From assembly GCA_019747815.1 (NCBI GenBank), contig JAIEQJ010000066.1, forward strand, positions 1 through 49,040: DNA of 49,040 nucleotides, read 5' to 3'. Both the position numbers and the translations under genes were made by a program. This document shows positions 17,317 through 26,454 of the stretch, piece after piece (positions within the stretch are counted from its first letter, which is position 1; every line of letters begins with the position of its first letter). The DNA comes from Hyphomonadaceae bacterium (GTDB lineage: Bacteria; Pseudomonadota; Alphaproteobacteria; Rhizobiales; Hyphomicrobiaceae). Under the pieces are notes generated by a model. The model had not been told where the DNA came from and searched no databases. It saw only the letters and a program-made list of their open reading frames with translations.

Positions 17317-19314
17317 ATGACGCCGGCTCGCATATCCGTGGCCCAGATCGGCACCGTGCTGCTGGTGGGCATTGGCTGCTTGTGGGTCGCCACGCAGTGG
17401 GCGGCCGCCATGCTCGGCTACCAGCCGGCCCTCGGATCTCCGATCCTCGACCTCGCTGTCTTCAAGCTCTATGCACCCTGGCAGCTCTTCACCTGGTGGC
17501 TCGCCTACGATGCCCAGGCGCCGGACGTCTTCGCCCGTGCTGGCGCCTTTGCTGCTTTCGGCGGCCTTGCCAGTGCGGCGATCGCCATCGGGGGAGCCGC
17601 CCGGCGGACGAGTCGCAGGTCCCAGCCCACGACCTATGGCTCGGCCCGCTGGGCGGATGCGTCGGACGTCGGCAACGCCGGTCTTATGCAGGATCGGGGT
17701 ATCGTCCTCGGTCTCTACGGCAACCGCTATCTCCGCCACGACGGACCGGAGCACGTGCTGGCCGTGGCGCCGACGCGGTCCGGCAAGGGCGTCGGCCTGG
17801 TGCTGCCGACGCTGCTGACGTGGCCGGGCTCGGCCGTCATCCACGACATCAAGGGCGAGAACTGGCAGCTGACCGCCGGCTGGCGCGCGCAGTTCTCCCA
17901 CTGCCTGCTGTTCGATCCGACGAGCCCGCTGTCGGCGCGCTTCAACCCGCTGATGGAAGTCCGCAGGGGCCCGCACGAGGTGCGCGATGTGCAGAACATC
18001 GCCGACATCCTGGTCGATCCGGAAGGCGCCAAGCAGCTGCGTGACCACTGGGACAAGACCGCCCACGCCCTGCTGACCGGCGCCATCCTGCACGTGCTCT
18101 ATGCCGAGGAGGAGAAGACGCTGGCGCGCGTCGCCACTTTCCTTGCCGACCCCTCGCGCTCGATCCTGCGCACCTTGCGCATCATGCTGACCACCAACCA
18201 CCTCGGCACCGAGGCGGCGCCGATGGCGCATCCGGTTGTGGCCTCCGTCGCCCGCGAGCTCCTGAACAAATCCGAAAACGAGCGTTCCGGCGTGGTGTCG
18301 ACGGCGGTGAGCCTGCTCGCCCTCTACCGCGATCCCCTGGTCGCCGCCGCAACCGCGCAATCGGACTGGCGCATCGCCGACCTGACGGGTGCGAAGCGGC
18401 CGGTCTCGCTCTACCTCGCCGTGCCGCCCTCCGACATCTCGCGCACCAGACCGCTCATCCGCGTGATCCTCAACCAGATCGCCCGCCGCCTGACCGAGAC
18501 CCTGCCCGTGCATGATGCGGCCGCGAACCGCCGACTCCTGCTGATGCTGGACGAGTTCCCGGCCCTCGGCCGGCTCGAATTCTTCGAGACCTCGCTGGCG
18601 TTCCTGGCGGGCTACGGCGTGCGCGCCTTCCTGGTCGCGCAGTCGCTGCACCAGATCGACAAGGCCTACGGGTTCAATCATTCCATCCTCGACAACTGCC
18701 ACGTGCGGGTCGCCTTCGCGCCCAACGACGAGCGCACGGCGAGGCGACTCTCCGAGGCCCTCGGCACGGCAACGGAGCTGCGGGCGCAGAAGAACATCTC
18801 GGGCTCCCGCCTGTCGGCCTGGCTGCCGCACGTCTCGATGTCCGAGCAGGAGACGCCGCGGCCGCTCCTCACCCCTGGTGAGGTGCTGCAGCTGCCCTCC
18901 CGCGACGCCCTGGTGCTCGTCTCCGGCACGCCGCCGATCCGGGCAAGGAAGCTCCAGTATTACGCCGACCGCAACTTCCTGGCGCGCTGCCTGCCGGCGC
19001 CGGCCCTGGCCGAGGGCCGCGATCAAGATGCGCCGATGGCGCGCGGCGACGACTGGTCGAGACAGACCCGCGCCCCCCACAAGCACCTCGAGAAGGCCTG
19101 GTTCGAGCTCGTCGCCTCGGCGAGCGCGCAGGACGACAATCCGCCACGTACGCGCGAGATCCCCTTGCGCCGGACCAGGGAGAAGGAGACGCGCCCGCCG
19201 GCCGACCTGCCGCTGTTCGCTTGGACCGGAGCCCAGCCGGATGCCGGCACGGGCGAGGCGGCCGGCCAGGATGCGCTCGACCGGGTGGTCACGTTCCCGG
19301 GGCTGAGGCTCTGA
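17317..19314 (+). CDS. traG: TraG/VirD4-type coupling protein
   Basis: A 665-residue conjugative coupling ATPase. Two N-terminal membrane segments (about 8-30 and 75-95) anchor it in the inner membrane. Walker A APTRSGKGVGLVLP lies near residue 151 and Walker B LLMLDEFPALG near 407. Other TraG marks are HDIKGENWQLTAGWR and FLVAQSLHQIDKAYG. It links a relaxosome to the Trb secretion channel. It starts the conjugation operon and is followed one base later by the CopG-like gene. The ATG has GAGGGA immediately upstream. Unusually for this ICE family, no relaxase gene lies upstream of it in this window. Confidence 0.95.
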   Translation: MTPARISVAQIGTVLLVGIGCLWVATQWAAAMLGYQPALGSPILDLAVFKLYAPWQLFTWWLAYDAQAPDVFARAGAFAAFGGLASAAIAIGGAARRTSRRSQPTTYGSARWADASDVGNAGLMQDRGIVLGLYGNRYLRHDGPEHVLAVAPTRSGKGVGLVLPTLLTWPGSAVIHDIKGENWQLTAGWRAQFSHCLLFDPTSPLSARFNPLMEVRRGPHEVRDVQNIADILVDPEGAKQLRDHWDKTAHALLTGAILHVLYAEEEKTLARVATFLADPSRSILRTLRIMLTTNHLGTEAAPMAHPVVASVARELLNKSENERSGVVSTAVSLLALYRDPLVAAATAQSDWRIADLTGAKRPVSLYLAVPPSDISRTRPLIRVILNQIARRLTETLPVHDAAANRRLLLMLDEFPALGRLEFFETSLAFLAGYGVRAFLVAQSLHQIDKAYGFNHSILDNCHVRVAFAPNDERTARRLSEALGTATELRAQKNISGSRLSAWLPHVSMSEQETPRPLLTPGEVLQLPSRDALVLVSGTPPIRARKLQYYADRNFLARCLPAPALAEGRDQDAPMARGDDWSRQTRAPHKHLEKAWFELVASASAQDDNPPRTREIPLRRTREKETRPPADLPLFAWTGAQPDAGTGEAAGQDALDRVVTFPGLRL

Positions 19315-19315
19315 C

Positions 19316-19849
19316 ATGGCCAAGAAGCGCTACACGCTCTATCTGTCGACGCCGCTGGCGCGCAAGTTCGACCAGGTGGCCAGGGAGCAGCAGGGCGCCA
19401 AGTCGGCCCTCGTCGAGGAGGCGCTAAGGGCCAGCCTCGAGCCGCGGCAGCACGAGGGGCTGGAGGACGGTCTCGCCCGGCGGCTCAACGAGCTGCACAA
19501 GGCGGTGACGCGCCAGGCCAGCGATCAGACGGTTGCCACCGAGACCCTCGGGCTGCTCGTGCGGTACTTCCTGGCCGTCATGCCGCCGATTCCGGAGGAC
19601 GACCAGGAGTCGGCCCGGCTCACCGGCAGACGGCGCTACGAGATATTCGTCGACGAGGTGGGCCGGCGCATCGCCGAGGGCCACCGGTTGACGGCGGAGG
19701 TGCTGCAGACGATCCCCGTTGACCAGCCGGACCTGTTTGCCGTCGCGCCACGTGACACGCTGATCAAACGCCCGCCGGCCGCCAGCAATGCCCGGTCCAC
19801 GCTGAATGGGCACGCACGTGAACCGGAGGAGGCCGGCGGTCATGGCTGA
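19316..19849 (+). CDS. CopG/ribbon-helix-helix family protein
   Basis: A 177-residue protein. Residues 1-45 (MAKKRYTLYLSTPLARKF, then SALVEEALRAS) form a ribbon-helix-helix DNA-binding domain. The longer C-terminal part is specific to the copy between traG and trbB in alphaproteobacterial elements. It probably represses or autoregulates the transfer operon (inference). It starts one base after traG and overlaps trbB by eight bases. Confidence 0.85.
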   Translation: MAKKRYTLYLSTPLARKFDQVAREQQGAKSALVEEALRASLEPRQHEGLEDGLARRLNELHKAVTRQASDQTVATETLGLLVRYFLAVMPPIPEDDQESARLTGRRRYEIFVDEVGRRIAEGHRLTAEVLQTIPVDQPDLFAVAPRDTLIKRPPAASNARSTLNGHAREPEEAGGHG

Positions 19850-20831
19850 CCTCCTCTCCCTGCCCGCCGCGGAAGAGGCCCAGGGCCGCCGGCGACAGAT
19901 GCTGCGCACGGCCTTCGGACCCACTATCGCCGCGGCCCTCGCCGATCCCACTGTGATCGAGGTGATGGTCAACCCGGACGGCAGGCTGTGGATCGAGCGC
20001 GCCACTATCGGCCGGCAGGATACCGGCGAGCGCATCGGTAGCGCCGAAACCGAGCGCATCATTCGACTGGTGGCCGCGCACGTGCGCCGGGAGGTGCACG
20101 ACAAGGCGCCGATCGTATCGGCCGAACTGCCGGAGTCGGGAGAACGCTTCGAGGGCGTCATGCCGCCGGTGGCGCCGGCGCCGTGCTTTGCCGTGCGCAA
20201 GCCGGCCGACGTGCTCTACCGCCTTGCCGATTACGTGACGGCACGCATCATGTCGCCGCGCCAGGCGCAAGTGCTGGCGGCAAGCGTGCGCGAGCGCAAG
20301 AACATCCTGGTGGTCGGTGGCACCTCCTCGGGCAAGACCACGCTGGTCAATGCGCTGCTGGCCGAGATCGCCGACTTGGGCGAGCGCGTCGTCATCCTGG
20401 AGGACACGCGCGAGCTCAGGTGCGCTGCGGCCGATTGCGTGTCCCTGCGCACCAAGCCGGGCGTCGCCTCGCTCGCCGATCTGGTGCGCTCGACACTCAG
20501 ATTGCGGCCCGACCGCATCATTGTCGGCGAGGTGCGCGGGCCGGAAGCTCTCGACATGCTGAAGGCCTGGAACACCGGTCACCCCGGTGGCGTCACGACC
20601 GTGCACGCCAACTCCGCCGAGGCCGGCCTCTACCGCCTGGAGCAACTCGTCCAGGAGACGGTGGTGACGGTGCCGCGCGACCTGATCGTGCAGGCGATCG
20701 ACATCGTCGTGTTCCTGGAGGGGCGCGGCGCCAACCGGCGCGTCGAGACGGTGCTCGAGCTCGATAGCCTCGACGACAACGGCGACTACCTCCTGAAGCC
20801 GCCGGGACGGCCCACCTTGCACACGGTCTGA
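19842..20831 (+). CDS. trbB: P-type conjugative transfer ATPase TrbB (VirB11-like)
   Basis: A 329-residue secretion ATPase. Walker A is GGTSSGKTTLVNALL. The Asp box reads ERVVILEDTRELRC, the Walker B region RPDRIIVGEVRGPEA, and the His box GGVTTVHANSAE. It is a hexameric cytoplasmic motor of the mating channel. The ATG giving MADLLSLPAAEE has a GGAGGA box and overlaps the CopG-like gene by eight bases. A longer frame back to 19806 is open but has no ribosome-binding site. Confidence 0.96.
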   Translation: MADLLSLPAAEEAQGRRRQMLRTAFGPTIAAALADPTVIEVMVNPDGRLWIERATIGRQDTGERIGSAETERIIRLVAAHVRREVHDKAPIVSAELPESGERFEGVMPPVAPAPCFAVRKPADVLYRLADYVTARIMSPRQAQVLAASVRERKNILVVGGTSSGKTTLVNALLAEIADLGERVVILEDTRELRCAAADCVSLRTKPGVASLADLVRSTLRLRPDRIIVGEVRGPEALDMLKAWNTGHPGGVTTVHANSAEAGLYRLEQLVQETVVTVPRDLIVQAIDIVVFLEGRGANRRVETVLELDSLDDNGDYLLKPPGRPTLHTV

Positions 20832-20845
20832 CGGAGTTGCTCGAG

Positions 20846-21187
20846 ATGTGCCCTACGAACCCAGTGCAGCGTTTGCTCCGCGACATCCTATCCGGGTGGG
20901 CGGTCGCCGTGCTCACGCTGATCGTCGCCGACGGTGCCAACGCCGCCGGCTCTGGCATGCCCTGGGAGGCGCCGCTCCAGCGCATCCTGGAGTCGATCGA
21001 GGGGCCGGTGGCCAAGGTCATCGCCGTCGTCATCATCATCGTCACGGGCCTCAGTCTCGCCTTCGGCGACATGGGCGGCGGGTTGCGTCGCCTGATCCAG
21101 ATCGTGTTCGGCCTCTCCATCGCCTTCGCCGCCACCTCGTTCTTCCTGTCGTTCTTCTCCTTTGCCGGCGGCGCGCTCATCAACTGA
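20846..21187 (+). CDS. trbC: TrbC/VirB2 family pilin
   Basis: A 113-residue prepilin. The N-terminal signal is about residues 9-28 (LSGWAVAVLTLIVADG) with an ANAAG cleavage-like site, followed by two hydrophobic segments (VIAVVIIIVTGLSLAFG and IVFGLSIAFAATSFFLSFF), the standard TrbC/VirB2 layout. The ATG is chosen over a TTG three codons upstream because GGAG then lies 9 bases before it. It begins 14 bases after trbB. Confidence 0.93.
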   Translation: MCPTNPVQRLLRDILSGWAVAVLTLIVADGANAAGSGMPWEAPLQRILESIEGPVAKVIAVVIIIVTGLSLAFGDMGGGLRRLIQIVFGLSIAFAATSFFLSFFSFAGGALIN

Positions 21188-21207
21188 CACACGGAGTGTG
21201 ATCACCC

Positions 21208-21480
21208 ATGCTCGGTCAACCCTCCTCCGTCCCCGGTTTCGAGATCGTCCTGCACCGGTCGCTGACTGAGCCGATCCTGCTCGCCGGCGCCCCGCGCAGC
21301 TTCGCCATCCTCAACGGCACGCTCGCCGCCTCGGTCGGGCTGGGGTTGCGCCTCTGGCTCGCCGGTTTGCTCATCTGGCTCATTGGCCACGCCATCGCCG
21401 TGTGGGTCACGCGCAAGGACCCCGCCTTCCTCACCGTGCTGTCCCGTCACGCCCGCCACAAGGGAGCGCTCGCATGCTGA
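21208..21480 (+). CDS. trbD: TrbD/VirB3 family protein
   Basis: A 90-residue inner-membrane protein. EIVLHRSLTEPILLAGAPR is the conserved TrbD/VirB3 N-terminus, and a hydrophobic hairpin at about residues 40-68 contains LWLAGLLIWLIGHAIAVWV. It partners the TrbE ATPase. It overlaps trbE by seven bases. Confidence 0.94.
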   Translation: MLGQPSSVPGFEIVLHRSLTEPILLAGAPRSFAILNGTLAASVGLGLRLWLAGLLIWLIGHAIAVWVTRKDPAFLTVLSRHARHKGALAC

Positions 21481-24131
21481 ACCTGGCCGAATACCGCAAG
21501 AAGACCACGGCGCTCGCCGACTACCTGCCCTGGGCGTGCCTGGTCGGGCCCGGCATCGTGCTCAACAAGGACGGCTCGTTCCAGCGCACGCTGCGATACC
21601 GCGGACCGGATCTCGACAGCGCCACCGAGGCCGAGCTCGTCTCGGTCACGGCCCGCCTCAACAACGTCCTCAAACGCTTTGGTGCCGGCTGGGCGCTGTT
21701 CTTCGAGGCCGAGCGCGTACCGGCCAACCAATATCCAGGTGCGCGCTTTGCCGACCCTGCGTCCTGGCTGGTCGATCAGGAACGCTATGCCGCCTTCAGC
21801 GCCGACGGCGCCCATCACGAGAGCTGTTATTACCTGACCTTTCTCTACCTGCCGCCGCCAGAACATGAGGGCCAGGCCGAACGCTTCCTCTACGAGCGCA
21901 GCGACGAGACCGCCATCGAGGCCGAGCCGCAGGCGCAGCTCGAATGGTTCGTGACCGAGACCGAACGCGCCTTGCAGATGCTGCAGTCGATCCTCCCCGA
22001 GGCGGAGGCGCTCGATGACGCCGCGACGCTCACCTACCTGCACGGCACCATCTCGAGCAAGCGGCACGTGGTGAGTGTACCGCGCATTCCGACCCATCTC
22101 GACGCCGTCCTGTGCGACATGCCGTTCCTGGGTGGCATCGAGCCCAAGCTCGGCGACCGGCATCTGCGTGTGCTGACCGTGCTCGGGTTCCCCAATGCCA
22201 CGGTGCCAGGCCTGCTGGATGCCCTGAACGACCTTGGGTTCGCCTACCGCTGGACCACGCGCTGGATCGCCCTCGACAAGACCGATGCCACCCGGCACCT
22301 CACCAGGTTAAGGCGGCAGTGGTTTGCCAAGCGCAAGTCGGTGTCGGTCATTCTGCGCGAGGTGATGTTCAACCGCGAGACGGCGCTCGTCGATCCCGAC
22401 GCCGACAACAAGGCCGCCGATGCCGACGAGGCGCTGCAGGAGCTCGGGGCCGACGACGTGGCCTTCGGCTATCTCACGACCGCGATTGTCGTCACCGACG
22501 CCGACCCGAAGCAGGCCAATGAGAAGCTGCTGGCGGTCGAGCGCATCGTCAACGGCCGCGGCTTCGTCACCATCCGCGAGACCTTGAACGCGGTGGAGGC
22601 CTGGCTCGGCTCGCTCCCGGGCAACCCTTACGCCAACGTGCGCCAGCCGATCGTGCACACCCTCAACCTTGCGCACATGATGCCGGTTTCGGCGGTGTGG
22701 GCCGGCCCCGAGATGAACCGCCACCTGAACGCGCCTCCGCTGATGATGGCGGAGACGCGCGGCAGCACACCGTTCCGCCTCGACCTGCATGTCGGCGATG
22801 TCGGACACACGCTCATTGTCGGACCGACCGGCTCGGGCAAATCCGTACTCTTGTCGCTGCTCGCGCTGCAGTTCCGCCGCTTCATCGGCGCACAGGTCAT
22901 CCTGTTCGACCGCGGACGCTCGGCCCGCGCGGCCACGCTTGCCATGGGCGGCGAATCGATCGAGCTGGGGCTGGAAGGCACACTGTCGCTGCAGCCGCTG
23001 GCCCGAATTGACGAGCCGGGTGAGATCGCCTTCGCCCTGCAGTGGATCACGGCGCTGCTGACCAGTGAAGGCGTGCGCGTCACGCCCGACGTCAAGGACG
23101 CAGTGTGGACCGCCCTGCAGAGCCTGGCCTCCGCACCGAAGCAGGAGCGCACGCTCACCGGCCTTGCCGTCCTTGTTCAATCCAGCGCGTTGGTTGCTGC
23201 GCTGTCGCCCTACACCCTCGAGGGTGCCTACGGCCGACTGCTCGACGGCTCGTCGGAGCAGCTGGCAACGACCGACGTTCTGCACTTCGAGATGGAGGCC
23301 TTGATGCAGCACAAGGCGCTCATTGCGCCGGTGCTGACCTACCTGTTCCACCGTCTCGAAGAACGCTTCGACGGACGGCCGACACTGCTGATCCTGGACG
23401 AGGCCTGGACCTTCCTCGACGACGCCCTGTTCGCCGCCCGCATCCGCGAGTGGCTGAAAACCCTGCGCAAGAAGAACGTGGCCGTGGTGTTCGCCACCCA
23501 GTCGCTGGCCGACATCGAGCGCTCGACCATCGCTCCGGCGCTGATCGAGAGCTGCCCGACGCGCATCTTCCTGCCCAACGACCGGGCGTTGGAGCCGCAG
23601 GCGCGCGGCGTCTACGAGCGGTTCGGCCTCAATGCGCGCCAGGTCGAGATCCTCAGCGTCGCCGCGCCGAAGCGCGACTACTACGCCCAGACCGCCCGCG
23701 GCAACCGCCTGTTCGAGCTCGGGCTCGGACCCGTCGCGCTCGCCCTGTGCGGCAGCTCCTCGCCCGATGATCAGCGCTTGATCGATCGATGCCTGGCCGA
23801 ACGCAAGAGCAAGGAGTTCGCTCAGGGCTTCCTGCACGCAAAGGGTCTGGCGTGGGCGGCCGAGCTGCTGCAACGCTGGCCACGTCCACCGGATATGCCG
23901 GTGCCGGCCATCCCGACCACTTCAACCGAAGTCGAACCGGCCGAAGGTGTGCCCGCGGCAACCGCCGCATCCCCAAACGGCAGCACACCTTCGCCGAAGG
24001 CAGCGGCGCGGTCCGTCGTACCCCGCACCGACACCGCGCCGCTGCCTGGCCTGCCCGGCGGACCGCCCATGTCGGAGCGCCTATCACCGTTCAGGGTTGC
24101 ATCCGGCAAGATCAAGAGGAGAGGACGATGA
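21474..24131 (+). CDS. trbE: Conjugal transfer ATPase TrbE (VirB4)
   Basis: An 885-residue VirB4-class ATPase. The N-terminal CagE/TrbE domain starts MLNLAEYRKKTTALADYLPW. Walker A GPTGSGKSVLLSLLALQF is near residue 450 and Walker B PTLLILDEAWTFLDD near 640, with KNVAVVFATQSLADIE following. It is somewhat longer than the usual 815-820 residues because of a Pro/Ala-rich tail (from about 820), probably disordered. It overlaps trbD by seven bases and trbJ by four (ATGA), so translation is coupled through the operon. Confidence 0.96.
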   Translation: MLNLAEYRKKTTALADYLPWACLVGPGIVLNKDGSFQRTLRYRGPDLDSATEAELVSVTARLNNVLKRFGAGWALFFEAERVPANQYPGARFADPASWLVDQERYAAFSADGAHHESCYYLTFLYLPPPEHEGQAERFLYERSDETAIEAEPQAQLEWFVTETERALQMLQSILPEAEALDDAATLTYLHGTISSKRHVVSVPRIPTHLDAVLCDMPFLGGIEPKLGDRHLRVLTVLGFPNATVPGLLDALNDLGFAYRWTTRWIALDKTDATRHLTRLRRQWFAKRKSVSVILREVMFNRETALVDPDADNKAADADEALQELGADDVAFGYLTTAIVVTDADPKQANEKLLAVERIVNGRGFVTIRETLNAVEAWLGSLPGNPYANVRQPIVHTLNLAHMMPVSAVWAGPEMNRHLNAPPLMMAETRGSTPFRLDLHVGDVGHTLIVGPTGSGKSVLLSLLALQFRRFIGAQVILFDRGRSARAATLAMGGESIELGLEGTLSLQPLARIDEPGEIAFALQWITALLTSEGVRVTPDVKDAVWTALQSLASAPKQERTLTGLAVLVQSSALVAALSPYTLEGAYGRLLDGSSEQLATTDVLHFEMEALMQHKALIAPVLTYLFHRLEERFDGRPTLLILDEAWTFLDDALFAARIREWLKTLRKKNVAVVFATQSLADIERSTIAPALIESCPTRIFLPNDRALEPQARGVYERFGLNARQVEILSVAAPKRDYYAQTARGNRLFELGLGPVALALCGSSSPDDQRLIDRCLAERKSKEFAQGFLHAKGLAWAAELLQRWPRPPDMPVPAIPTTSTEVEPAEGVPAATAASPNGSTPSPKAAARSVVPRTDTAPLPGLPGGPPMSERLSPFRVASGKIKRRGR

Positions 24132-24853
24132 GCTCACTACGCAAGCTCCTCTTCGCCCTGCCGATTGCGGGCGCGCTACTCACGAGTTGCGTAACACGCT
24201 CCGCCGCGCAGCTCACCGTGTTCGACCCTGCCAACTACCAGGAGAATCTGCTCTCCGCCGTCCGCGCGCTCGAGCAGATCAACAACCAGGTGCGGCAGCT
24301 GCAGAACCAGGTCCTCATGATCCAGCGGATGGACCTGAACCTCGTGCGCCTGGGGTCGACCATGGCACCCGATCTTCAGCGCACGCTCGCCGACATCCAG
24401 GTCCAGCTGCGCGCCGGCGAAGGCATCGCGCTCCGCCTGCGGGCGACGCAAAGCGGCTACGAGCAGCTGTTCCCGCACCAGGTCTCGACCGCCATCTCCT
24501 CGGACGACGTGCTGCGCAATGCCAAGACCCGCTGGGAGGAAGAATACGCCGCCCTCAAGCGCGGAGCCCTCCTGCAAGGCCAGATCGCCGACGGCCTCGA
24601 CACGGATAGAGGCCTGCTCGGCGACGCCATGCTGCGATCCCGCGGCGCCGTCGGCATCCTCGAAGCCACCCAAGCGGGCAACGAGCTGACAGCTCTCGGC
24701 ATCAAGCAGGCGCTCGCGCTGCAAGGCCTGCTTACGGCGCAACATCGCGCCGAAACGCTCGCCAAAGCCCGCGACCTCGCCCTCGAGAACGAAGCCCGTC
24801 AGCGCTTCAAGTCCTTTGTCGGTACGAGCTCGGCCTACACAGCTAGCCGTTGA
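24128..24853 (+). CDS. trbJ: P-type conjugative transfer protein TrbJ (VirB5)
   Basis: A 241-residue protein. A signal peptide of about 30 residues contains ALLTSCVTRSAAQ. The Leu-Thr-Ser-Cys could act as a lipobox, otherwise cleavage would follow SAAQ. The mature part is mostly coiled coil (LEQINNQVRQLQNQVLMIQR, then the NELTALGIKQALALQGLL region), as in TrbJ/VirB5, a minor pilus component or adhesin. The start overlaps the trbE stop (ATGA). The frame is open far upstream but that part lies inside trbE. Confidence 0.94.
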   Translation: MSSLRKLLFALPIAGALLTSCVTRSAAQLTVFDPANYQENLLSAVRALEQINNQVRQLQNQVLMIQRMDLNLVRLGSTMAPDLQRTLADIQVQLRAGEGIALRLRATQSGYEQLFPHQVSTAISSDDVLRNAKTRWEEEYAALKRGALLQGQIADGLDTDRGLLGDAMLRSRGAVGILEATQAGNELTALGIKQALALQGLLTAQHRAETLAKARDLALENEARQRFKSFVGTSSAYTASR

Positions 24854-24869
24854 GAGCAATCAGGAGGGA

Positions 24870-25061
24870 ATGACAATGAGTGAATCAATCGAAAGTTCGC
24901 TTCGCGAGCGGGCTGTCGCCCGCACCCGCTCGGGGAGACCCCGAACCCCCTTCTTTTTGACACTCCATAAGGCGGTGGGTCCGGGAGGTGTCCTCCCGGC
25001 TGGGGCTGCGGGGCTGGCCCCGCTCGCGAAGCGACCACGCACGCTTCGACGACGAAGATAA
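24870..25061 (+). CDS. Small ORF in the trbK position, overlapped by a structured insert
   Basis: A 63-codon frame with a strong AGGAGGG box right before its ATG, lying where trbK (entry exclusion lipoprotein) is expected. The first ten residues (MTMSESIESS) look ordinary, but the rest is Arg/Gly/Pro-rich (RERAVARTRSGRPRTP) and is read straight through a highly inverted-repeat sequence. It has no signal peptide or lipobox, so it is not a normal TrbK. It may be a remnant whose 3' part was replaced by the inserted repeat. Confidence 0.35.
   Translation: MTMSESIESSLRERAVARTRSGRPRTPFFLTLHKAVGPGGVLPAGAAGLAPLAKRPRTLRRRR
24897..25034. repeat. MITE-like or structured RNA element between trbJ and trbL
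   Basis: Perfect 16-bp inverted ends at 24897-24912 (TCGCTTCGCGAGCGGG) and 25019-25034 enclose about 106 bases with further hairpins: CGGGG-AGA-CCCCG followed by a T-rich run (about 24931-24958), and CCGGGAGG-TGT-CCTCCCGG (24981-24999). It could be a small non-autonomous insertion or an attenuator acting on trbL expression. No flanking target-site duplication was identified. Confidence 0.5.
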
Positions 25062-25151
25062 CCGCTCTCTGACACTCACCCACTGACTACGATTGCGGCC
25101 ACCTCGTGTTGCCGCCGACGGCGGAGCTTTGCCTGCAGCCTCGAGGATGGG

Positions 25152-26435
25152 ATGGACGACTTAGGGATAATCGATCGGTTCACAGAAACCTTCAGCCGCT
25201 ACATCGATTCCGGCTTTGGGCTTTTGGCCGGCGATGTGGCGTTCCTGACGAGCGTGCTGGTGGCGATCGACATCACGCTGGCGGGATTGTTCTGGGCGTT
25301 GATGGGCGAGGACAACGTCCCGGCGCAGCTGATCAAGAAGGTGCTGTACGTCGGCTTCTTCGCCCTGCTGCTCAACAACTTCAAGGGCCTGGCCGACATC
25401 GTCTTCCAGTCGTTTGCGGGGTTGGGGCTGAAGGCCTCGGGTGCGTCGCTGACGGCAGCAGATCTGATGCGGCCGGGGTTTGTGGCGTCGACGGGGTTCA
25501 CCGCGTCGCGGCCGCTGCTGGAGAAGGCGGGCGAGCTGATCGGCATCACGTCGTTCTTCACGAACTTCGTGACAATCGTGGTCTTGATGCTGGCGTGGCT
25601 GATCGTGCTGCTGGCCTTCTTCGTGCTCAGCGTCCAGCTCTTCATCAGCATCATCGAGTTCAAGCTCACCGTGCTGGCGGGCTTCGTGCTGGTGCCGTTC
25701 GCGCTGCTCGGGCACACCGCGTTCCTGGCCGAAAGAGTGCTCGGCAACGTGATCTCCTCTGGGATCAAGCTGATGGTGCTGGCCATCGTGGTGGGCATCG
25801 GCACCACTCTGTTCGGCGTGGCTATACGGCCGACCGGCGAGATCACCCTGACGCAGGCGGCCTCGTGCATCCTGGCCGCGATCGCCGTATTCGGCCTGGC
25901 CGTCTTCATTCCTGGCCTTGCGGCGGGGTTGGTGTCGGGCGCCCCGCAACTCGGTGCCGGCTCGGCCGTCGCAACCACCGCAGCGCTCGGAGGCACGGCC
26001 ATCGCTGGCGGCATGCTGGCGACTGGTGCCGCGCGTCTCACAGGTCGTGCCGCCGGCGGCAGCATCAAGGCAGCTGCGGCGCTGACCGGGAGAGTCGGTG
26101 CCGCTTACGAGGCGGGTGGGCCGCGCGGAGTGGCGCGCACGCTTGGGACGGCGCCGGCATCGCGCATGATCGCGTCCAGTACCGCTCCGGCACGCGACGC
26201 CTACCGCCAAGGTGCCGCGCAAGGTTACCGCGATGCGGGAGCTGGTCCGGGATCATCGGGTTCCGGCCCTGACCCAACTTCCGGCGGTTCGACACAGCCT
26301 GCAGCACCGGCTTGGGCAAAGAGCCTGGCGCGCCGGCAGCGCCTGACCCAGGCGGGCCTAGTCGCCGCGGGGGCACTACGCGAGGGCGACCGCCCGGCGG
26401 GCGGCAGCGGGCCAGATCTCAAGGACAAGAGTTAG
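25152..26435 (+). CDS. trbL: P-type conjugative transfer protein TrbL (VirB6)
   Basis: A 427-residue polytopic inner-membrane protein beginning MDDLGIIDRFTETFSRYIDS. Several hydrophobic segments lie between residues 25 and 275, including FLTSVLVAIDITLAGLFWAL and TIVVLMLAWLIVLLAFFVL. A Gly/Ala/Ser-rich tail of about 140 residues follows, typical of TrbL. It forms part of the channel in the inner membrane. It is separated from trbJ by about 300 bases holding the structured insert, the only large gap in the operon. Confidence 0.94.
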   Translation: MDDLGIIDRFTETFSRYIDSGFGLLAGDVAFLTSVLVAIDITLAGLFWALMGEDNVPAQLIKKVLYVGFFALLLNNFKGLADIVFQSFAGLGLKASGASLTAADLMRPGFVASTGFTASRPLLEKAGELIGITSFFTNFVTIVVLMLAWLIVLLAFFVLSVQLFISIIEFKLTVLAGFVLVPFALLGHTAFLAERVLGNVISSGIKLMVLAIVVGIGTTLFGVAIRPTGEITLTQAASCILAAIAVFGLAVFIPGLAAGLVSGAPQLGAGSAVATTAALGGTAIAGGMLATGAARLTGRAAGGSIKAAAALTGRVGAAYEAGGPRGVARTLGTAPASRMIASSTAPARDAYRQGAAQGYRDAGAGPGSSGSGPDPTSGGSTQPAAPAWAKSLARRQRLTQAGLVAAGALREGDRPAGGSGPDLKDKS

Positions 26436-26454
26436 CCAGAGGGACACATATATA

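Noticed and set aside
17056-19323. A 755-codon minus-strand open frame across traG
   Set aside because: It is antisense to a fully convincing TraG with Walker motifs, and its translation is Arg/Gly/His-rich with no domain; it is a GC-rich shadow frame.
22308-23873. A 521-codon minus-strand frame across trbE
   Set aside because: Antisense to the TrbE ATPase core; low-quality composition.
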